Made by a program: the position numbers and the translations under genes. A stretch of DNA of 64,000 nt, from assembly GCA_958295785.1 (NCBI GenBank), contig OY282377.1, positions 1,006,394 to 1,070,393 on the forward strand, given 5' to 3'. The number at the start of each line of letters is the position of its first letter. Within the stretch, counting starts at the first letter, position 1. Below are positions 58,784 to 64,000 of this stretch, piece after piece. The notes below the pieces were generated by a model. It saw only the letters and a list, made by a program, of their open reading frames with translations. It was not told where the DNA came from and did not search any database. The DNA comes from an uncultured Latescibacterota bacterium. GTDB lineage: Bacteria > Latescibacterota > UBA2968.

Positions 58784-61216
58784 TTACCGCTTGCGCCTTC
58801 TCTTATTCGTCGCGGGGCTTTGTGCGATGATTTTCTCGCAGGCCGCGCGCGTTAGGGACGTCGCATCCACATCTTTTGGAATGCGGTAATTTTTCCCATC
58901 GCGTTTGATATAAGGGCCGTAGCGCCCCGCGAGGACCTGAATGCCGTCAAAATCGTGGATGACGTGTTGCGACTGTCTGCCGCCTGCGCCGCGTTGCATG
59001 AGTTTTTCGAGCGTTGCGCGATCCAATGACGCCGCATCCAGTCCCTTGGGAATTTTGTAATTTTTGCCATCTTTGCGGATATACGGCCCATACCGCCCAT
59101 TGAGCACTTGAAAATCGCCAAACGCTTGAATCACACTGCGCGCTTTGCGATCTTTTTCCTGCGCCGCAATTTCTAGCGCGCGAGAAAGCGTCATTGCAAA
59201 CAGGTCTTCGCCCTTGGGGACGGAAAAAAAATCGCGCCCCATTCGCACATAGGGACCGTATCGACCGACATTGACCTCCACTTCGTCACCCGCGTCATTT
59301 TGGCCGAGCTTTCGGGGCAACGCAAAACACTTGAGGGCATCGGCCAATTCAATGTCAAAGATACTCTGGTTCGGCGGCACAGACGCGAACAAGGGCTTCT
59401 CCTCTTCCTCTGCGGTACCGATCTGAATGTAGGGGCCGTATTTGCCAAAGCGCACGCTCACCTCGCGTCCGGACTTGGGATCTGTGCCCAACTTGCGCCC
59501 GATTTTATCCACCGATTTTTTGTCTTCCACCCGCTCGTTAAACGGCGGATAAAACGCTTTTAACATCGCCTTCCACGAATTTTTTCCCTGGGCGATCTCG
59601 TCAAAATCCCCCTCGAGGTGCGACGTAAAACCCAAATCGACAATATCGGGAAAATGCGCGATCAAAAAATCGTTGACCACCTCGCCGATGTCCGTGGGCG
59701 CGAGTTTCTTATCCGGCGTGCGCGCCACATACTCCCGGCTTTGAATGGTCGAAATCGTCGGCGAATAGGTCGAGGGGCGTCCAATGCCCTCGCTTTCGAG
59801 TTTCTTCACCAGCGACGCCTCGGTATAGCGCGGGGGCGGTTTGGTGAACAACTGCTCCAAATGCAACTTTTTCAAATTGAGCACCTGTCCCTTTTTTACC
59901 GCGGGCAAAATCACGTCTTTGTCGCTGATCGCCGCCTCGGGATCATCCGACCCCTCGGTATAGGCTTTCAAAAATCCCGGGAACAAAACGCGCTGGCCCT
60001 TCGCCTCAAAAAGCAATTCCCCGGATTCCCCGGCCCGAATGCGGATGGTCGTATAGGCGATGCGCGCATCGGCCATCTGCGTCGCCAACGTGCGCTTCCA
60101 AATCAAATCGTACAGTCGAAACTGCCGCGCCTCGAGATGTTTTTGGACGCGCGTGGGTTTGATCGACAAATCCGCCGGGCGAATCGCCTCGTGCGCCTCT
60201 TGCGCGCCCTTGGTTTTATTGGCAAAGCGGCGCGGTCGCGCAATGGTGTAATCCGGGCCAAATTCCCGCTCGATCACCTCTTTGGCCTGTTTGACCGCTT
60301 GGTCGGCCAGATTCACCGAATCCGTCCGCATATACGTAATCAAACCGCCGGTATAGCCGGGAATTTCAAAATTGCCCTCGTAGAGTTGTTGGGCAACGCG
60401 CATGGTTTGCGACACGGAAAACCCCAACTTGCGAGACGCCTCTTGTTGCAGCGTTGAGGTCGTGAACGGCGGCACGGGTGATCGCTTGCCCTCGCGCTCG
60501 CCCACCTCGGCCACCACAAATTGCCCCTTCAACGCACTCGCTTCAATGGCCTTGGCTTGGGCTTCGTTTTTCACCGCCGCTTTTTTGTTGTTTTGCCGCG
60601 TCAATTCCGCCTGAAACGCGGGATCCCGAAAATCGGACTTGATCTTCCAATATTCTTCTGGCTTAAACGCTCGAATCTCCCGCTCGCGATCCACGATAAT
60701 CCGCACCGCAACGCTCTGCACGCGCCCGGCCGACAGCCCGCCCTTGACCTTTCGCCACAACAAAGGCGAAAGCCGATAGCCCACGGCGCGATCCAAAACG
60801 CGCCGCGCCTGTTGTGCATCGACCAAATTTTGATCTATGGTGCGCGGGTTTTTAAGCGCGTGCAAAATCGCCGAGCGGGTAATCTCGTGAAAAACAATGC
60901 GCTTGATGGGCTGATTCTCAATCCCGAGCGCGGCAATCAGATGCCATGAAATGGACTCTCCTTCGCGGTCTTCGTCCGTCGCCAGATAAACGGTCGTGTC
61001 TCTCCCAATCTCTTTTTTCAGCGCCCGAATCACCTCGCGCTTGTCTTGCGACACCTCGTATTGGGGATCGAAACTCTCTGCGTCAAAGCCCAATTCACGC
61101 GCGGGCAAATCGCGCACATGCCCCATCGAAGCGGCGACCTTGTAGTCTTTGCCCACAAACCGCGAAATCGTGCGCGCCTTGGCAGGGGATTCGACAATAA
61201 TCAAATTTTTCGCCAT
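58784..61216 (-). CDS. topA: DNA topoisomerase I
   Basis: The protein has 810 residues; ATG 61216 has GGAGGATATTTTCG upstream. TOPRIM domain IIVESPAKARTISRFVG with DEDREGE (81-87), cleavage tyrosine Y295 in LITYMRTDSVN. Relaxes negative supercoils via a 5'-phosphotyrosine intermediate. The C-terminus has no CxxC zinc ribbons; instead about four or five GRYGPYI/GKNYKIPK beta repeats run from residue ~600 to the end, the form found in several non-proteobacterial phyla. A basic tail (NKRRRKR) ends the protein. Confidence 0.97.
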   Translation of the reverse strand: MAKNLIIVESPAKARTISRFVGKDYKVAASMGHVRDLPARELGFDAESFDPQYEVSQDKREVIRALKKEIGRDTTVYLATDEDREGESISWHLIAALGIENQPIKRIVFHEITRSAILHALKNPRTIDQNLVDAQQARRVLDRAVGYRLSPLLWRKVKGGLSAGRVQSVAVRIIVDREREIRAFKPEEYWKIKSDFRDPAFQAELTRQNNKKAAVKNEAQAKAIEASALKGQFVVAEVGEREGKRSPVPPFTTSTLQQEASRKLGFSVSQTMRVAQQLYEGNFEIPGYTGGLITYMRTDSVNLADQAVKQAKEVIEREFGPDYTIARPRRFANKTKGAQEAHEAIRPADLSIKPTRVQKHLEARQFRLYDLIWKRTLATQMADARIAYTTIRIRAGESGELLFEAKGQRVLFPGFLKAYTEGSDDPEAAISDKDVILPAVKKGQVLNLKKLHLEQLFTKPPPRYTEASLVKKLESEGIGRPSTYSPTISTIQSREYVARTPDKKLAPTDIGEVVNDFLIAHFPDIVDLGFTSHLEGDFDEIAQGKNSWKAMLKAFYPPFNERVEDKKSVDKIGRKLGTDPKSGREVSVRFGKYGPYIQIGTAEEEEKPLFASVPPNQSIFDIELADALKCFALPRKLGQNDAGDEVEVNVGRYGPYVRMGRDFFSVPKGEDLFAMTLSRALEIAAQEKDRKARSVIQAFGDFQVLNGRYGPYIRKDGKNYKIPKGLDAASLDRATLEKLMQRGAGGRQSQHVIHDFDGIQVLAGRYGPYIKRDGKNYRIPKDVDATSLTRAACEKIIAQSPATNKRRRKR

Positions 61217-61241
61217 CGAAAATATCCTCCGTAAGCAGTAA

Positions 61242-61658
61242 TACCAATTTGCTTTTAAGTTGTCCGTATCCTGCCTCCCATCAGGGAGGAATGAGGAACA
61301 GACGTTCCATAGCACTCAGGCGTTGCTTGTCTCAAGCGTTTGGTCCTAATTCCTCGTGGGTTGCCTTCGATGCGTTGGCTACGCCTGTGCCTACGGCGTG
61401 CGGCGACCGACTTTTTTTCAACAGCAAAAAAAAGGAAGCAAAAAATGCCGCTTTCATGCGCCGAGGGGTGCTCTGCACAGCGCAAATCGCTTTTGGAATA
61501 GGACGACATGCGTTGGCCTGCGAAGAGAGTTGCAAGATGGCTGTGGGTTGCGAGACGGCCTTGCGCGCTGTGCGCGATGGCTTTATCCGATGGTCTTTGG
61601 GGATGGCATTTTTGCCATGGCTTCTTTGAATGACTGCGTAACGTCAAGGGAATCATTT
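61242..61658 (+). repeat. Dispersed ~400-bp repeat, copy D
   Basis: TACCAATTTGCTTTTAAGTT to GTCAAGGGAATCATTTT, same orientation as A and B. The conserved minus-strand frame (from 61656) runs on to 61255 without its usual stop. Between topA and the VWA gene. Confidence 0.8.
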
Positions 61659-61660
61659 TC

Positions 61661-61765
61661 GGGCGGGCACGGGGGCACCGCCCCTACGTTTCTATCCTCG
61701 CGTCTTCCCTGTGTATTGGCACAAAAATTTTTCGACTTTGCTCCGCTCAGAATGACAAAGCCCTA
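61661..61765 (+). repeat. GC-rich hairpin repeat and TTCGACTTTGCTCCGCTCAG-type repeat
   Basis: GGGCGGGCACGGGGGCACCG (61661) with CCCCTACGTTTCTATCCTCG, then TTTTCGACTTTGCTCCGCTC AGAATGACA (about 61730-61760). The second is similar to a short repeat I recognise from many bacterial genomes. The remaining bases to 61824 show nothing else. Confidence 0.55.
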
Positions 61766-61824
61766 TCTCACAAAACCCATTCAAGCCATACAGCGTAAAA
61801 AAATACGCGCCCCCATAGCAAATG

Positions 61825-63885
61825 TCAAGGTCGCGCCCCGCGGCTCGTGTGCGAGGATTGTGCAATGATCATCTCGGCAGCCATCGCCAGCAACGCCATC
61901 CCCAACACCCAACGCCAAAGCTCTCGACCGTGCCTTTGGGACAAAATCACCGCCTTCAAATCGGCATCGGCATCCACAACGCGCAAGCGGTCTTTGCCAA
62001 ACAATGCCTTGAGGCGCGCCATCGGCACGGGGGTCAAATCGGGTTCGCGCTCATCGACCTGCACGGCAAAGCGATCCGAAAGCCGCTCGCGTGCAAAAAT
62101 CTCCCACAGGCCCGGCACATCCACCGCGCCCACCGGCCACGCGGATTGCAAGCCGCGTTGTTGCGGCCAAATCGTTTTCGGCTCTCGGCCCGGCGCGCGC
62201 AAAACCGCTTCTGACGCATCCCCATCCCGAACATCTCGACGCACCACTTGCCCGACGCGATAGTCGGAACGCCCAAACGCGCCTGCGGCCAAATATCCGC
62301 TTAGGCGATGCACAAAGGGCACAAAAAAGCCGGACAGGGGCGCGTCATTCCATCCCAAATTCGCGCTGACCGAGGACGCGAACAGCGCGACTCGACCCTT
62401 GCCCTTGCGCGATTCGAGAAGCGCGGGCGCGCCCGATGTAAAGGACAACACGGGATATACATCTCGCCCGGGCCTTATCCGATACAAAACAAAAAAACGC
62501 GGGCTTTGAAACGCGCCTTTGAGTTCGAGGCTCGATAGCATGGGATGATCGGGCAACACCGCTTGCAACGCCTGATAGGCCCCGGCCCTGGCGCCGCGTG
62601 CGCCGAGCAAGGTGGCCGGGCAAAGTGCGGGCAACACGCGGTCATTGTAATGCCGGATATCGACCTGATCCCCCAAAAAGATCGCCAGCCCCATCCCGCG
62701 CGAAACCCGGTTTTGCAACGCGGCAATCGCGCCCTCTGAAAACCGAGCGACATTGCACAAAAAAACCACATCCACACCATCCAACGCCTGCTCTGAGATG
62801 TGGTCTGGTTTCATCTGCACCATCTCGGTAGAGACAACATCCAACGCCTGCGCGAGATAATACGCCTCATCCGGCGCGTCTGCAACGAGCAACACGCGCA
62901 CTTGCTCCGGCACGCGCAACACGGTCACGCGCTGGTTGTCCGCCTCGAGATCGTCTTCTCCAATCTCCACGCGCAGGGCCACATCCCCGCCCGTTTCCGG
63001 CACAAACGGCGCGTGCAATTTTCGACGCCCCTCCGCAGGCACATGGGCAATGTGCTGTGCTACGCGCCGATCATCCAAAAATATCTGCACGGGCACACCG
63101 CCGCGATGGGTCGCGCCGTAATTGATCAGTTCAACCGCCAACGTGCTCGAACGCCCGACCTGCGGCGCGCTGACCTTGACCTGCCCAATGCCGATATTGG
63201 CAACTTGCGAGGGCCGCTCGGCAATGATGTACACGGACACGCCATCCAAATCCGCCAACGTATCGGGCAAACTCGCCCAGCCATTGGCCGCGCAATCCGT
63301 GACGCAATACAACTCGCGATTGGGCATCTGCGACTCGGTCAAATGCGACAGTGCCAGTTTCACGCCCGCCTCAAAATCCGTGCTGCCAAACCCGGGTTGC
63401 AACGCATTTAGATGCAAGCGCAACCGCGCTGGCGAAACCACATCGACCTCCTCAACCCCTTCGTCAACCAATGCCAGACGCACCTCGTCGCGCTCGTCGA
63501 ACATCGCCAACAACGCCTGCACCCTACGCAACGCGCGCTCAAACGCCATCCCCTCGGCCGTGCGGTATTGCATGCTCAGTGAACGGTCGAGCAAAATAAC
63601 CGCCGCCGTGCCCGCATCGCCCACCTGCCCGCTGCCCCCGCTCAAAGTTGGGCGCGCAAACGCCAACACCAGCAACACAATGAGCAGGGTTCGCAAAATG
63701 AGCAACAACAGTTGCTTCACTTTTATCCGTCGCATGCGGTCGTGCTGAAGGGCCTGTAGCAACACTACATTTGAAAACGATACTGTAACCGTGCGCCGTC
63801 GATTCAGCAAATGGATCACAAGCGGCAACAGCGCGGCCCACAAGCCGTATAGCAGCGTTGGATTTGTGAATGAAAGACCGAACAT
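61825..63885 (-). CDS. BatA-like aerotolerance/VWA-domain membrane protein
   Basis: The protein has 686 residues; ATG 63885 (MFGLSFTNPTLLYGLWAALL) is chosen because the upstream in-frame codons lie in repeats. N-terminal BatA segment with two membrane helices (about 8-25 and 58-75), then a VWA domain with MIDAS DRSLSMQYR near 98. Next a long beta-rich region with a glutamine-amidotransferase-like section (DVVFLCNVARFSEGAIAALQ), and a C-terminal membrane helix. Typical of BatA-type proteins found with MoxR and DUF58 genes, which would lie upstream outside this window. Confidence 0.86.
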   Translation of the reverse strand: MFGLSFTNPTLLYGLWAALLPLVIHLLNRRRTVTVSFSNVVLLQALQHDRMRRIKVKQLLLLILRTLLIVLLVLAFARPTLSGGSGQVGDAGTAAVILLDRSLSMQYRTAEGMAFERALRRVQALLAMFDERDEVRLALVDEGVEEVDVVSPARLRLHLNALQPGFGSTDFEAGVKLALSHLTESQMPNRELYCVTDCAANGWASLPDTLADLDGVSVYIIAERPSQVANIGIGQVKVSAPQVGRSSTLAVELINYGATHRGGVPVQIFLDDRRVAQHIAHVPAEGRRKLHAPFVPETGGDVALRVEIGEDDLEADNQRVTVLRVPEQVRVLLVADAPDEAYYLAQALDVVSTEMVQMKPDHISEQALDGVDVVFLCNVARFSEGAIAALQNRVSRGMGLAIFLGDQVDIRHYNDRVLPALCPATLLGARGARAGAYQALQAVLPDHPMLSSLELKGAFQSPRFFVLYRIRPGRDVYPVLSFTSGAPALLESRKGKGRVALFASSVSANLGWNDAPLSGFFVPFVHRLSGYLAAGAFGRSDYRVGQVVRRDVRDGDASEAVLRAPGREPKTIWPQQRGLQSAWPVGAVDVPGLWEIFARERLSDRFAVQVDEREPDLTPVPMARLKALFGKDRLRVVDADADLKAVILSQRHGRELWRWVLGMALLAMAAEMIIAQSSHTSRGARP

Positions 63886-63890
63886 TGGAA

Positions 63891-63920
63891 GGCAGTGGTC
63901 AGGGGTCAGTCCCCACCCAG
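63891..63920 (+). repeat. GTCAGGGGTCAGTCC repeat at window edge
   Basis: GGCAGTGGTCAGGGGTCAGT CCCC: heptamer-like tract immediately upstream of the VWA gene. No gene is recognised in 63921-64000. Confidence 0.55.
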
Positions 63921-64000
63921 CCACGAGGCGCGGATGGCTCGAAGGATGCAACAGACATAGCGGATGCGGGGTTGTGGGGTTAATCCGCGCAATCCCCTAA

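Overview
The window (about 57-60% G+C by eye, not computed) looks like a bacterial chromosome from an uncultured marine or sponge-associated lineage, most plausibly Latescibacterota or Poribacteria. The reasons are a microcompartment locus of the planctomycete/fucose-rhamnose type, a sulfatase, dockerin-like repeats, an outer-membrane (Wzi/LpoB/beta-barrel) gene set and several families of dispersed intergenic repeats. The phylum is an inference; there is no rRNA in the window.

Layout. 1-1.5 kb: a truncated TIM-barrel sugar isomerase and an HpcH/HpaI aldolase. 2.1-3.8 kb: glyA (SHMT) behind a convincing ZTP riboswitch with terminator and promoter. 4.3-7.1 kb: flippase and sulfatase. 7.1-13.8 kb, minus strand: a microcompartment operon (PduL, two hexamer and three pentamer shell proteins, CoA-acylating aldehyde dehydrogenase, class II aldolase) interrupted by an ATPase-TOPRIM gene, with a decayed DUF433 gene at its 3' end. 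14-24.6 kb: exopolysaccharide/O-antigen cluster (Wzi, two GT39-like proteins, Wzy-type ligase, GT2, DegT aminotransferase, and a WecA-like transferase fused to a methyltransferase). 25-28.7 kb: an envelope lipoprotein/LpoB/beta-barrel group behind a near-perfect sigma-54 promoter. 28.9-34.2 kb: ROK kinase, beta-propeller, gamma-glutamyltransferase, M20 peptidase. 34.3-36 kb: Schlafen/AlbA ATPase. 36-39 kb: MoaD-like protein and a molybdenum hydroxylase large subunit.

39-41.9 kb, visibly A+T-richer, is the most unusual block: a two-TM potassium-type channel, a GIY-YIG-like protein, a single polypeptide joining a DarT toxin domain to a DarG-type macrodomain, and a shortened orphan HigA. I regard it as a candidate undescribed defence or toxin-antitoxin cassette. 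42-48.8 kb: a beta-hydroxyacid dehydrogenase, an ABC exporter and hydantoinase/oxoprolinase HyuA-HyuB. 48.9-51.7 kb: a secreted 920-residue dockerin/Hydin-repeat protein. 51.7-52.8 kb: an IS701-like element with target duplication. Then come tRNA-Gly(GCC), a class V aminotransferase, a rhomboid protease, an FAD oxidoreductase/FNR/metallohydrolase operon, TopA and a BatA-like VWA protein.

How it fits together. The sulfatase and microcompartment suit growth on sulfated fucose- or rhamnose-containing polysaccharides: the aldolase would make lactaldehyde, which the encapsulated dehydrogenase and PduL would process. Each of these three enzymes carries a recognisable encapsulation-peptide-like helix. 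Intergenic space is dominated by repeats: four full copies and two remnants of a roughly 400-bp element, many copies of a short GC-rich hairpin repeat, and heptamer-like GGTCAGC tracts. Some of these repeats supply the stop codons or ribosome-binding sites of neighbouring genes.
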